A stretch of DNA of 64,000 nt from positions 1,364,001 through 1,428,000 of the forward strand of contig NZ_CP020946.1 in NCBI RefSeq assembly GCF_002208115.1, in the 5' to 3' direction. The notes under the pieces are model-generated. The model saw only the letters and a list, made by a program, of their open reading frames with translations. It was not told where the DNA came from and made no database searches. A program made the position numbers and the translations under genes. Below are positions 1 to 8,293 of this stretch, piece after piece (the first letter of the stretch is position 1; each line of letters begins with the position of its first letter). The DNA comes from Bdellovibrio bacteriovorus (GTDB lineage Bacteria; Bdellovibrionota; Bdellovibrionia; Bdellovibrionales; Bdellovibrionaceae).

Positions 1-5
1 CCGCT

Positions 6-626
6 GTGCTTATGTTCACGCCTGTGCTTGACCTCATCATGATGCAAAGAACCGGAGTTGCGGTGTTGAATTGGGTGGGTTGGGTGTCTGTATTCGGCGC
101 CGGATTGACGCTCATGATCCGTCACAAGCTGTCCTGGGTCCTGGGGATGATCCTTTGTGGAATCTTTGTGATCAGCACGCTGGTCAGCCTGTTTAAGGGG
201 TTTGGCGTGGTGGACCCGGCGATCAGCACCGCAAGGGTGCTGGATTGCCTTTTGGTGCTCTTTATCGTGGGCACGGTGTTTTCATTCTTCCGTTATCCTT
301 ACCTGGATCGTCGTCAGAACTGGTTTGCCCCGACGGGAGATCGTTTCGTCGTGGTGACCCCGGTTGTTTTGAACGGCAAAGTAAATGGCGAAACCGTGGA
401 TCTGTCCTATACCGGAGCTCGCATTTCCGTGCCGGAAGGCGTGGAGTCTTTCAAAAAAGACCAAGTGCTGACCCTGGTGCTGTCAGAGATCAACGATATT
501 CAGTGCAAAGCCAAGGTCATCGATGTGAAGGACAAAGTCCTCAGAATCCATTTTGACGGTCTGTCTTCGTCAGAGAAAGACCTGCTGCGCCAATGGCTGG
601 GCAGTCAAAATCTACAAAAAACATAA
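6..626 (+). CDS. membrane protein with C-terminal PilZ-like domain (5' end may be cut)
   Basis: The reading frame is open to the window edge, so the GTG at 6 or ATG at 12 may be internal and the true start may lie upstream. The N-terminal half holds about three hydrophobic segments (roughly residues 16-36, 41-64 and 79-96). The C-terminal part, about residues 105-200, looks like a PilZ domain: it has the DLSYTGARISV segment that fits the D/N-x-S-x-x-G motif for cyclic di-GMP contact. The upstream RxxxR half of the motif is degenerate, so actual c-di-GMP binding is uncertain. PilZ proteins usually act as c-di-GMP effectors; here the inferred role is a membrane-tethered one. The gene ends 71 nt before folE on the same strand. 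Confidence 0.7.
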   Translation: MLMFTPVLDLIMMQRTGVAVLNWVGWVSVFGAGLTLMIRHKLSWVLGMILCGIFVISTLVSLFKGFGVVDPAISTARVLDCLLVLFIVGTVFSFFRYPYLDRRQNWFAPTGDRFVVVTPVVLNGKVNGETVDLSYTGARISVPEGVESFKKDQVLTLVLSEINDIQCKAKVIDVKDKVLRIHFDGLSSSEKDLLRQWLGSQNLQKT

Positions 627-697
627 TTTAAGACCTTTGAGCTTTGCGAACCTGCCGATTTTAGGGCATAAGTGGGCTTTTCGAGCAGGGAATAACG

Positions 698-1420
698 ATG
701 GCAAAAACAACAAAGAAAACCACCAAGAAAACCAGCAAAAAAAGTGTAAATGCAAAACCAGAATCTCAGTTCGCGGATGTCTCTGCATCCGTGAAGCAGA
801 TTTTGGAAAATGTCCGCCCAACTCCGATGATCCACAATGGTCTGACCAACGAAGAAAAGATCGAACGTATCACCGAAAAATTCACCGACATCATGAACAC
901 CCTGGGCTTGGATCTGGATGACGATTCTTTGCGTGAAACTCCAAAACGCGTTGCCAAAATGTACGTGAACGAAGTTTTCGGAGGATTGGATCCCAAGAAG
1001 TTCCCAAAAATGACCGTCATCGAAAACAAGATGAACTACGATCAAATGATCGTGGTGCAAAACATCGGTTGCCTGTCTTTCTGCGAACACCACTTCCTGC
1101 CAATCGACGGCTTCGCAACAGTGGCTTACATCCCAAATAAAAAAGTCATCGGTCTGTCCAAGATCAACCGCATTGTGCAGTACTTCTCCCGCCGCCCACA
1201 GGTGCAGGAACGTCTGACAAAACAAATCGCCGACTGCCTTCAATACATCCTGGGCACCGAACACATCGCGGTCCACATCAACGCAAAACACTACTGCGTA
1301 ATGATGAGAGGCATCGAAGACACCTCCAGCACAACCAGCACGAGCGACCTAAGAGGCCACTTCAAGAGCCGCATGGAAACTCGCGAAGAGTTCCTTGAAC
1401 ACTGCCGAACCAAATACTAG
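698..1420 (+). CDS. folE: GTP cyclohydrolase I
   Basis: Converts GTP to 7,8-dihydroneopterin triphosphate, the first step of tetrahydrofolate and pterin synthesis, in the cytoplasm. The 240-residue protein carries the zinc and catalytic signature [14 protein letters not shown] near residue 125, the [12 protein letters not shown] segment, and the second Cys/His block HYCVMMRG near residue 200. It is longer than the usual enzyme of about 220 residues because of a lysine- and threonine-rich N-terminal extension of about 25 residues that looks disordered. The ATG at 698 follows a weak AGGGAA ribosome site. An intergenic palindromic element starts only 3 nt after its stop, followed by a strong terminator at 1619-1647. 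Confidence 0.96.
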   Translation: MAKTTKKTTKKTSKKSVNAKPESQFADVSASVKQILENVRPTPMIHNGLTNEEKIERITEKFTDIMNTLGLDLDDDSLRETPKRVAKMYVNEVFGGLDPKKFPKMTVIENKMNYDQMIVVQNIGCLSFCEHHFLPIDGFATVAYIPNKKVIGLSKINRIVQYFSRRPQVQERLTKQIADCLQYILGTEHIAVHINAKHYCVMMRGIEDTSSTTSTSDLRGHFKSRMETREEFLEHCRTKY

Positions 1421-1423
1421 CGG

Positions 1424-1573
1424 CTGGTGAAAAGGGCCCATCTGACTGCGTTGTCGGCGGGCCTTCTCGCTCCGACGTGCAGGGAGCACGCCTGCGCTGC
1501 GAGGGACCGCCTCCGCGTGGGCTACACCTCAAAATGCCCCTGGCATTTTGTGCATCTGAGCCCTTTTGACCAG
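1424..1573. repeat. intergenic palindromic element, family 1, copy A
   Basis: The ends are inverted repeats (CTGGTGAAAAGGGC against GCCCTTTTGACCAG) and the core begins CTGACTGCGTTGTCGG, shared with copy B at 19040-19162 and, more loosely, copy C at 14242-14341. Inside, GGCGG pairs with CCGCC, CTCGC with GCGAG, and the apical hairpin is CGTGC-AGGGA-GCACG. Copy A also has an extra AAAATGCC hairpin near 1531-1549. It begins 3 nt after the folE stop and precedes the terminator, so it would be transcribed as folE 3' untranslated RNA. Function unknown. Confidence 0.75.
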
Positions 1574-1618
1574 CCTTGGTCTTGGGTGGGGATGGGGAAA
1601 TAAAAACACGAAAAAAGC

Positions 1619-1647
1619 AAAAGGGAGTCTTTCGACTCCCTTTTTTT
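1619..1647. terminator. bidirectional rho-independent terminator between folE and pepN
   Basis: GGGAGTC-TTTC-GACTCCC stem flanked by an A-run on one side and seven T on the other, so it can stop transcription from both convergent genes. Confidence 0.9.
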
Positions 1648-1694
1648 ATGCGCATTTTAAGGTCGCATTGGATTAGTTGATTGAAGAGGGCAGA

Positions 1695-1836
1695 GGGAAC
1701 GGAAGCGAGCCGGGAGACCGCCCGTAAGAGGGCCTTCGGTGGCGCACGATGCGCGAACCGGGGCAACGCCCCGGCACCGACTGAGCACGGATGCGTGCCC
1801 TCTGAAGCGGCGGACTCCCGGATTGATTCCGAGCCC
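1695..1836. repeat. structured intergenic element, family 2, copy 1
   Basis: A long imperfect outer stem (1695-1722 with 1809-1836, core CCGGGAG/CTCCCGG) encloses a branched fold read on the plus strand: P1 AGAGG/CCTCT, P2 CGGTG (1737-1741) with CACCG (1775-1779), P3 GCGC-ACGAT-GCGC, P4 CCGGGGC-AAC-GCCCCGG, and P5 GCACG-GATG-CGTGC. The same order of stems with different paired bases recurs at 38542-38673 and 61247-61421. It lies 18 nt past the pepN stop on the pepN side of the shared terminator. No recognised RNA family. Confidence 0.7.
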
Positions 1837-1854
1837 GCCGTCCTAAGCAACCTA

Positions 1855-4473
1855 CTAGGTCAAAGCCGATTGCAAAAGTTCGCGAGAGTTCTTGGACAAA
1901 GACTCCACCGCAACCATGCGTTTGATTTGAGTCAGGGCCTTTTCCTTCATGGCTGGTTCCAGCTTGGAAACGAAGTTGAAGGCCGCGCACAAACGGGCAG
2001 CGACTTGCGGGTTCTTTGGATCGATCTCCAGGATCTTGTCGGCATAGAACTCGTAAGCGTTGGTGTTCGGGTCGTTGAAGCGAACAAGGTTCGCACCAAA
2101 TGCACGAAGCAGGGAATAAACATTGTTCGGGTTCGTGATGTTGAATGCCGGATGTTTCGTCAATGCTTTGACGTCTTCCAAAGTCTGCGGACGGTGAGCG
2201 GTGGCCTGAGCCGTGAACCATTTGTTGATCACCACTGAATCGTTCTTCCATACCTCATAGAAGTTCTGCAGAACTTTTTCACGGTGGACAGAGTCTGAAT
2301 CCGCCAGCAAAGACATCGCCGTCATACGGTCGGTCATGTTCTGAGCTTCCCAGTACTGCTTGTTCACGATGTCCATGATTTCCGGTTCGTGCAGTTCCGC
2401 CAGATAAGCCAGGGCCTGATTTTTCAAAGAGCGGTGACCAAAGACTTTCGGGTCACGGCTTTTTGGCTCAACGCCATGGAATTTTTTGTAGATATTCAGC
2501 AACTGAGTGCGGTTTACGGTTGCAATCTCTTTGCGCAAAGCTGTGCGGGCTTTATAGAAGGCTTCCGCATCCAATACCGCTTCCTCCTGCGCCAGAACAG
2601 CGTAACTTGGCAGTTGCAGCATCTTTGCCTTGAAAGCCGGGTCCATCGCCTGATCTTCCAGAATGGAAGTCATGGTGCTGATGAAACGAGGATCCAAAGT
2701 CATCGGTTCTTTGGCGCGCGCCTGCTGGATCATCTTTTTGAACAGACGAAGCCCCAGTTTCTGAGCCATTTCACGACGGTTGAAGGAATCCGTGTCTTTT
2801 TCCATCAGGAAATAAAGATCGTTTTCGGAAGCCTCCCAGCGAAGGTTCACCGGAGCCGAGAATTCACGCAAAATCGAAAGCACCGGACGCTCTTTCAAGC
2901 CTGTGAACACGTAAGTCTCTTTTGGCTCTTTCAGTTCCATCAGGTTTTTGCCGTCAGAGTTCACTGTGATTTTATCGCAGTTCAATGGCAACTCTTTGCC
3001 GGATTTGTCCAGAAGGCCCATCATCAATGGAATGTGGAATGGTTCTTTCGTCGGCTGGCCCGGAGTCGGCGGGCAGCTTTGTTCCAAAGTCACATGGAAC
3101 TCGCCCTTTTCAGCGTCGAATTTTTCCTGAACAGCAACCACCGGAGTGCCGGCCTGGTTGTACCAGCGACGGAACTGAGTGAAGTCCTTGTTGTTCGGAG
3201 TCGCGATCGCCGACGCAAAGTCTTCTGTCGTCACGGCTTGTCCATCGTGGCGTTTAAAGTATTCATCCATACCTTTGCGGAAGCCCTTGCGGCCCACAAT
3301 CGTTTGCATCATGCGGATCACTTCAGATCCTTTTTCATAGATCGTCATGGTGAAGAAGTTATCAACCGCCATGCAGGACTCGGGACGAACCGGGTGGGCG
3401 TTCGGACCCGCGTCTTCTGCGAACTGGCCAGCTCGCAAAGCATCGACGTCCTCGATACGCTGAACTCCACGGTCGGTCATGTCAGCAGAGAATTCCTGAT
3501 CGCGGAACACGGTCAGACCCTCTTTCAGGGACAACTGGAACCAATCACGCAAAGTCACGCGGTTGCCGGTGTAGTTGTGGAAGTATTCGTGTGCGACAAC
3601 GGATTCAATGTTGTGGAAGTCCACATCGGTTGCCGAATCAGAATCCGCCAGCACCAGACGGGAGTTGAAAATGTTCAGCCCTTTGTTTTCCATCGCGCCA
3701 GCGTTGAAGTCATCAATCGCCACGATCATGTAGTCGTTCAGGTCGTATTCAAGGCCGAAGACCTCTTCGTCCCATTTCATGGATTTGTGCAGGGATTCCA
3801 TGGCATGCAGACAGCGGTCCTGCTTGCCGTGGGCCGCGTATACTTCCAGATTCACTTTGCGACCGTTCACAGTTGTGAAAGTGTCGCGGATCACGCCCAA
3901 GTCACCCGCAACCAATGCAAACAAATAGCACGGCTTTTTGTGCGGATCCTGCCAGTAAGCTTTGTGACGGCCGTTACCCAGGTCTTCCACTTTGATGCGA
4001 TCTCCGTTGGACAGCAAAACCGGGTATTTCTTTTTGTCAGCTTCGATCGTCACGGAATAAGAAGTCATCACATCCGGACGGTCAAAGAAGTAAGTGATCT
4101 TTCTGAAGCCTTGAGCTTCGCACTGGGTGCAGAAGATGCCGTTGGATTTGTAAAGGCCTTCCAGAGAGGTGTTGTTCTGCGGTTGCAATTCGGTTTCGAT
4201 TTCCAATGTGAAGCTGTCGGGAACTGACGGAACAATCAGTTCTTCTGCCGTGATCTGGTATTGGTCGGCATTCAATTGGCGGCCGTTGATTTTGATGGAA
4301 ACCAGTTTCAATTCCTCGCCATTCAGGCGCATCTCACCGGGGTGGGTGCGACGAACCTGGGATTTTGCCACGACTCGACAAAAGTCTTCGTTCAGATTGA
4401 AGTCGAGGTTAATGGAATCCACCGTGAAGGCAGGGGATTTATAGTCTTTCAGATAAATTTTTTCTTGTTTCAT
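1855..4473 (-). CDS. pepN: aminopeptidase N (M1 family)
   Basis: A cytoplasmic zinc metallo-aminopeptidase that removes N-terminal residues from peptides. At 872 residues it matches the E. coli type (870). The substrate-recognition motif GAMENKG is near residue 258, and the zinc site HEYFH is near residues 294-298 with the third ligand in the following LKEGLTVFRDQEF segment. The start at 4473 follows a GAGG ribosome site. It is divergent from the small VOC gene with only 26 nt between starts, so the two share a compact promoter region. In a predatory bacterium it would fit breakdown of prey peptides (inference). Confidence 0.96.
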   Translation of the reverse strand: MKQEKIYLKDYKSPAFTVDSINLDFNLNEDFCRVVAKSQVRRTHPGEMRLNGEELKLVSIKINGRQLNADQYQITAEELIVPSVPDSFTLEIETELQPQNNTSLEGLYKSNGIFCTQCEAQGFRKITYFFDRPDVMTSYSVTIEADKKKYPVLLSNGDRIKVEDLGNGRHKAYWQDPHKKPCYLFALVAGDLGVIRDTFTTVNGRKVNLEVYAAHGKQDRCLHAMESLHKSMKWDEEVFGLEYDLNDYMIVAIDDFNAGAMENKGLNIFNSRLVLADSDSATDVDFHNIESVVAHEYFHNYTGNRVTLRDWFQLSLKEGLTVFRDQEFSADMTDRGVQRIEDVDALRAGQFAEDAGPNAHPVRPESCMAVDNFFTMTIYEKGSEVIRMMQTIVGRKGFRKGMDEYFKRHDGQAVTTEDFASAIATPNNKDFTQFRRWYNQAGTPVVAVQEKFDAEKGEFHVTLEQSCPPTPGQPTKEPFHIPLMMGLLDKSGKELPLNCDKITVNSDGKNLMELKEPKETYVFTGLKERPVLSILREFSAPVNLRWEASENDLYFLMEKDTDSFNRREMAQKLGLRLFKKMIQQARAKEPMTLDPRFISTMTSILEDQAMDPAFKAKMLQLPSYAVLAQEEAVLDAEAFYKARTALRKEIATVNRTQLLNIYKKFHGVEPKSRDPKVFGHRSLKNQALAYLAELHEPEIMDIVNKQYWEAQNMTDRMTAMSLLADSDSVHREKVLQNFYEVWKNDSVVINKWFTAQATAHRPQTLEDVKALTKHPAFNITNPNNVYSLLRAFGANLVRFNDPNTNAYEFYADKILEIDPKNPQVAARLCAAFNFVSKLEPAMKEKALTQIKRMVAVESLSKNSRELLQSALT

Positions 4474-4499
4474 GCGGCCTCGCTTCAGATAATAGACGG

Positions 4500-4856
4500 A
4501 TGAGTTTGCTATTCACTTCTATCACAATAAACACCACGCAGCTACAGGGCATGCTGGGTTTTTATCGAATTATCGGCTTTCAATTTACAGCGTCAAAAGT
4601 TGATAAAGGGAGTGAAGTTCACAGAGCCGTTCACAACGGTGTCGAATTTTCCCTGTACAACATCCAAAATCCGCAAAGATCTCAGATTCCAAGCCTGCAG
4701 CTGGGTTTCAAGATTACGGATTTGGAGAAAACAGTGCAGGAACTTGTTAAAGTTCCGGGTGCTATGTGCATTTTAGACCCTACAGACATGCCTGATGGCA
4801 AAAAGGCCATCGTGCTGGATCCCGACGGGCATTCCATCGAACTTTGCGAATTATAA
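4500..4856 (+). CDS. VOC (glyoxalase/bleomycin-resistance fold) protein
   Basis: A 118-residue protein of the vicinal oxygen chelate fold: it opens with a beta-strand segment LLFTSITINT, then LQGMLGFYRIIGF, and ends with DPDGHSIELCEL, the typical C-terminal metal-ligand strand with its Glu. The family covers glyoxalases, dioxygenases and antibiotic-binding proteins; the substrate cannot be told from the sequence. It stands alone, divergent from pepN, and is followed by a hairpin terminator. Confidence 0.85.
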   Translation: MSLLFTSITINTTQLQGMLGFYRIIGFQFTASKVDKGSEVHRAVHNGVEFSLYNIQNPQRSQIPSLQLGFKITDLEKTVQELVKVPGAMCILDPTDMPDGKKAIVLDPDGHSIELCEL

Positions 4857-4865
4857 AAAACTAAA

Positions 4866-4900
4866 AAGCCCCGGGAATCGAGATTCCGCAGGGCTTGTTT
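4866..4900. terminator. bidirectional terminator
   Basis: AAGCCC with GGGCTT, extended by GGAATC/GATTCC inside, between the convergent VOC gene and the exported protein gene. An A-run and a T-rich stretch flank the stem. Confidence 0.75.
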
Positions 4901-4921
4901 TCCGGAAAATGCATCAAAATT

Positions 4922-5674
4922 CTACTTTGCAACTGAAATCGAGAGTGGCAGGGTTTTGAGTTCACCTTTGTCATTCAGTTGAATCCATACACGATAGTCA
5001 CCTGCAGTAGGGAATGTCGCATGCAGCATTCCTGTGTTCGGCGCGCGTCCCTTCATGGGATGAACGTGGATAAGGCGGGTGCCATCCGGAGAAACTGCGA
5101 TAACATGGGCAAAGGCCCCCAGATAAGGGGTAATATCCGCTGGAGTGCCGTCTTGACGGGAAACTGTAAAGTCCAGCATGATCATTTTTCCTGCCTGAAC
5201 TTTTCCGGAAGCAACTTCCACGACGGTGCCGTCAGCAAGGGCTTTTCTTACATCTCCCAATGGTGCTGTTGGAATTTCCTCGAGGCCGCCTTGAATCTGT
5301 GCTTTGACGGATGATGAAAACTCAGTGCCATCAGCAAGTTCCCCCTGGGCCCAGATGAAGTAGTTGCCGTTGACTGGCAGATCCAGCTCAGCCTCCCAGT
5401 TGCTGCCGTTGAAGACGGGGTGCACATGATTGAACTCATGCAAAGATGTATCATAGGCAATAAGATGCAGCTTCTTTGTGTGGGAGTCGACCAGATCCTG
5501 GTCTTTGACCGCTTTATGGGCTTGGTCATCAAATAGATCAAATTTATAGACTATTTTACCGGAATTCAGTTTTCCCTGAATCTCTGGCTCGATGATGATG
5601 CGTTCCGGCCCCCCATGAGCCCATAGATTAAGTGAGGCGAAAATCACAAGACAACCAGTTAATGCTTTTTTCAT
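4922..5674 (-). CDS. exported protein with predicted N-terminal histidine, copper-locus partner
   Basis: 250 residues with a clear signal peptide whose likely cleavage site (LWA|HGGPER) would leave histidine as the first mature residue, as in copper-binding CopC and LPMO proteins. The mature part looks like a duplicated unit: each half has an HVHP motif (NHVHPVF and IHVHPMK) followed after about 20-25 residues by a G-x-Y-x-x-W-x-Q segment (GNYFIWAQ and GDYRVWIQ). The gene diverges from a metal ATPase operon, with two TACCC-N5-GGGTA palindromes between them. Inferred role: periplasmic copper or metal binding. No catalytic function is shown. Confidence 0.7.
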   Translation of the reverse strand: MKKALTGCLVIFASLNLWAHGGPERIIIEPEIQGKLNSGKIVYKFDLFDDQAHKAVKDQDLVDSHTKKLHLIAYDTSLHEFNHVHPVFNGSNWEAELDLPVNGNYFIWAQGELADGTEFSSSVKAQIQGGLEEIPTAPLGDVRKALADGTVVEVASGKVQAGKMIMLDFTVSRQDGTPADITPYLGAFAHVIAVSPDGTRLIHVHPMKGRAPNTGMLHATFPTAGDYRVWIQLNDKGELKTLPLSISVAK

Positions 5675-5703
5675 AGTTCCATCCTTTTTTGAAGTCGCTC
5701 ACT

Positions 5704-5724
5704 GCATACCCCAGGTGGGTATGC
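5704..5724. promoter_or_regulatory. CsoR-like operator 1
   Basis: Perfect palindrome with 8-nt arms GCATACCC / GGGTATGC around a 5-nt spacer. The core TACCC-N5-GGGTA resembles operators of CsoR/RicR-type copper repressors. It lies 30 nt upstream of the minus-strand exported protein gene. Confidence 0.7.
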
Positions 5725-5773
5725 ATGGCGAGGCCATTTGCTGCGCGTTAGGCCGTATTTCTTAAGGTGACAT

Positions 5774-5792
5774 TATACCCCCCATGGGTATA
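5774..5792. promoter_or_regulatory. CsoR-like operator 2
   Basis: Perfect palindrome with 7-nt arms TATACCC / GGGTATA around a 5-nt spacer: the same TACCC-N5-GGGTA core as operator 1. It ends 28 nt before the start of the plus-strand operon. Confidence 0.7.
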
Positions 5793-5820
5793 CCAAGGTG
5801 CTCTCTTTTAAGGAGTCTAT

Positions 5821-6420
5821 ATGAAGAATTTGTCCCTATTTGTCCTTGCTTTCCTTGTCTGGGCTTCCTTTGCTCAGGCACAAGGTTTGCCAAAGGCAGA
5901 AGACTATCGGTCTTTGATTTACAGGATCAGAACCAATGCGGAATTCATGATCCCTTTTCCGGGCATGAAGTCCTCCATTAATTACTCGTTTGAGTTTGCG
6001 CAACCCCTCTATGATCTGCCGATTATTTCCGACATGAACTCCTCGCTCCAGGGAGCGTCCATTTATCGTCATTTCTGGGATCGAATTCTTTTAAAGGACG
6101 GTTCCTTTATTGAAATCAACGGTGAAAAGCTGGCATTGACCTGTGTCTTTGTTGATGGCCAGGACAATCGTTTTGCCAGAAAGTCGCCTTCGCCACTTTT
6201 CCCTGAGTTTGTCATCCGGGTTTATCTGGTTGCGAACGACTATAGTTGTCAGGGGCCCATCAAGCCAGGATGGCCTGAATCCGGGGGCAAAGAAGAGAGT
6301 TGGGATACCTACATTCATTATGAGATTAAAGATCCCACGATTATGCTTCCGGTGGATGCCAAGATCCGCTACCGATGGAATGAATTTAATATGGTCCTGG
6401 TTGACAGGGGTGGCCGATGA
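5821..6420 (+). CDS. exported protein of unknown function, first gene of copper-type operon
   Basis: 199 residues with a signal peptide ending AQAQG. The start follows a good AAGGAG site just downstream of the CsoR-like operator. No family was recognised. The mature protein is mixed alpha/beta with two cysteines (LALTCVF, NDYSCQG) that could form one disulfide in the periplasm. It overlaps the next gene by an ATGA, so it is translationally coupled to it. Its place at the head of an operon ending in a copper ATPase suggests a metal-stress role, but this is context only. Confidence 0.8.
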   Translation: MKNLSLFVLAFLVWASFAQAQGLPKAEDYRSLIYRIRTNAEFMIPFPGMKSSINYSFEFAQPLYDLPIISDMNSSLQGASIYRHFWDRILLKDGSFIEINGEKLALTCVFVDGQDNRFARKSPSPLFPEFVIRVYLVANDYSCQGPIKPGWPESGGKEESWDTYIHYEIKDPTIMLPVDAKIRYRWNEFNMVLVDRGGR

Positions 6421-7331
6421 AATCATTCGTTTTGATTCTGTGCCTGATGATTTTCCCGATCTTCGCAGAAGCAGCACCGTCATGGTATCCCATGCCGAAA
6501 GAGGCCTACAAGTTTGGCGAGGCCTATCCAGAGGCGCAGCAGCTTCTGTATGCCTTCGACTATGGTCATGCGCTGGTTTATGAGCGGTTGTTGCACAATA
6601 AAGGCAAGATCGCGAATCCCAAAGAATTTGAAAAAGAGATTTTGCGCGACATTCTTGTAATTCTCAAGAATCCGCCACCTGTAAAAGTGGATGAGGATGA
6701 TATTGCGCCGGAGTATGTGTTTACCTTCCCGCTGATGGTCAATGCGTTTGACTGGTCCCATATGTTGCATCAATGGGTGCTGGACGTACTGGCAACTTCC
6801 GAGGATCGAGGGGAAGGGATGCATCGTCGGATCAATGAGATATTTGTCCAATACAAGGCCAATCGCAGCCTGGCGATAACGGATGTTTGCAAAACCATGT
6901 TGTTCATGGATGGGCACTACTTCTCCAAAGATTTCCGCCGCAGTTATCCAAGCTTTAATCTCTTGATCTGGTCCTATCATTGGTTCCAGATCCGTCTGTA
7001 CGAGGCTTTGATGAAGCCCCATCGGGCGGAACGGGATCTGGCTGTTCAGGAAACTGTTAAGGAGTTCTGGACCCTGATCAGTGATCTGCCGGATTCAGCA
7101 GAATTTGACATGATGCCAGAGACCGCGAAGGAGGCGCCGACTTTTGCTCGTCAATTCCCTTTGATTGCCGCGGCCTTCGACAATAATCACATGCTTCACG
7201 ATATTGTGTCGGACATCCTGACCTCCAATAAAGTGGCAGCGGTAGATATGCGTAAGTTGGGTGTTGAATACGGCCGTATGGCTCTGGATCCCCAGTCTTT
7301 TAAATCCAACAAGTGTGCAGCTTACCCTTAA
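6417..7331 (+). CDS. exported protein with repeated FDxxHMLH motifs
   Basis: 304 residues with a signal peptide (about residues 1-20, cleaved near AEAAP). No known family was recognised. The protein appears internally duplicated: FPLMVNAFDWSHMLHQW in the middle and FPLIAAAFDNNHMLHDI near the C terminus are clearly alike, with a weaker early cousin FDYGHALVYERL. The His and Met residues of the repeats could bind a metal such as copper (inference). It is mostly alpha-helical. The start overlaps the previous stop by 4 nt and the gene ends 13 nt before the next start. Confidence 0.8.
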   Translation: MKSFVLILCLMIFPIFAEAAPSWYPMPKEAYKFGEAYPEAQQLLYAFDYGHALVYERLLHNKGKIANPKEFEKEILRDILVILKNPPPVKVDEDDIAPEYVFTFPLMVNAFDWSHMLHQWVLDVLATSEDRGEGMHRRINEIFVQYKANRSLAITDVCKTMLFMDGHYFSKDFRRSYPSFNLLIWSYHWFQIRLYEALMKPHRAERDLAVQETVKEFWTLISDLPDSAEFDMMPETAKEAPTFARQFPLIAAAFDNNHMLHDIVSDILTSNKVAAVDMRKLGVEYGRMALDPQSFKSNKCAAYP

Positions 7332-7344
7332 ACAGGAGAATAAA

Positions 7345-7917
7345 ATGAAATCACTATTAACAATTGCAGCGGTTCTTATGTTTTCAGTCACAGGCTTGGC
7401 GCAGGAAGTGACGCTTGCTAAGGCCGCGGAACTGACAGCCCATCGTATTGATCGACTGGTGACCCTGGGTAAGATTGACAGTGGATTTATTTCCCATCTT
7501 GATTCCATTGAAATTGCGCCGACAGCGGATAAGTCTGCAGGTGCCTTCCGTGCCGTGGCGTCTCAAACTCAGCCTGAAACGGGGGCAGCTCTGAAGCTTG
7601 AAGTTTATTTTGATGAAAAGGGCAAGGCTCTTTCCTATCAGGTTCTGCCGGATGGGGAACAGGGGCCGGACAATGCGTGGACAGAAAAAGATGCCGCTTC
7701 ATTGATGGAAAATGCGCTTCACTATGTTCTTGAAAATAATGGCGATGAAACCGTAGCTCTCTTTGACCAGGGCCTGTCTTCTATTAAATTGATCAAAGTT
7801 CAACAGGACGGGAAAGAGATGGCGTTGGGTGTGATGCACTCCACACTGACCAATCTGACTCTCAACGTTTATTTGAATTTGGATGGCAGCTTCGTTGCGG
7901 CTGAGGTGGCACAATAA
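7345..7917 (+). CDS. small exported protein, unknown
   Basis: 190 residues; the ATG at 7345 is chosen because it follows an AGGAGA site and opens a signal peptide ending near GLAQE, while the longer frame upstream lacks both. The mature protein has no family I recognise. It has alternating strands reminiscent of a small periplasmic alpha/beta fold (LKLEVYFDEKGKALSY, LTLNVYLNLDG). Its stop overlaps the next start by one base. It belongs to the metal operon by position. Confidence 0.75.
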   Translation: MKSLLTIAAVLMFSVTGLAQEVTLAKAAELTAHRIDRLVTLGKIDSGFISHLDSIEIAPTADKSAGAFRAVASQTQPETGAALKLEVYFDEKGKALSYQVLPDGEQGPDNAWTEKDAASLMENALHYVLENNGDETVALFDQGLSSIKLIKVQQDGKEMALGVMHSTLTNLTLNVYLNLDGSFVAAEVAQ

Positions 7918-8261
7918 TGAAGCTATTGTGTTTTGTTTCTTCCCTGATTCTTTTTGCGGGAACGGCCAAAGCTTTGGAGCCGACCTATGAGTCCATCAGC
8001 CGGGAAGTGTTTCAATACTCCTGCTATGACTGCCATCACGCCACGGGTACTGGAAAGCGCGTGCCATTGGACAAAGCCTCTCTTTTGAATTCTCCGTTGG
8101 AGCTGGTGATTCCTTATAATCCTGATGAGTCCGGGCTGATTTTAGCACTGGAAAGAAATGATGATAAAAGAATGCCTCCACCAGACGACATCTACGATGC
8201 GGTGACCAAGGAAGAGATTCTGATCATTCGCAAGTGGATTGAAAACGGAGCGCAAGACTAG
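7917..8261 (+). CDS. small cytochrome c-like exported protein
   Basis: 114 residues with a signal peptide (cleavage near AKALE). The heme attachment motif CYDCH is at about residues 38-42, and a possible axial methionine lies in KRMPPPDD. The layout resembles the short c-type cytochrome domain found near the ends of secreted proteins. It would carry one heme in the periplasm, for electron transfer or, given the neighbouring ATPase, Cu(I)/Cu(II) redox handling (inference). It overlaps the previous gene by one base and precedes the ATPase by 32 nt. Confidence 0.8.
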   Translation: MKLLCFVSSLILFAGTAKALEPTYESISREVFQYSCYDCHHATGTGKRVPLDKASLLNSPLELVIPYNPDESGLILALERNDDKRMPPPDDIYDAVTKEEILIIRKWIENGAQD

Positions 8262-8293
8262 ACACTATTTGCGTTTTTTCGATTGAGGAGCAT

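Noticed and set aside
2389-4227. 612-residue open frame on the plus strand opposite pepN
   Set aside because: It lies wholly antisense to pepN, which has full family motifs, and it has no ribosome site or recognisable domain.
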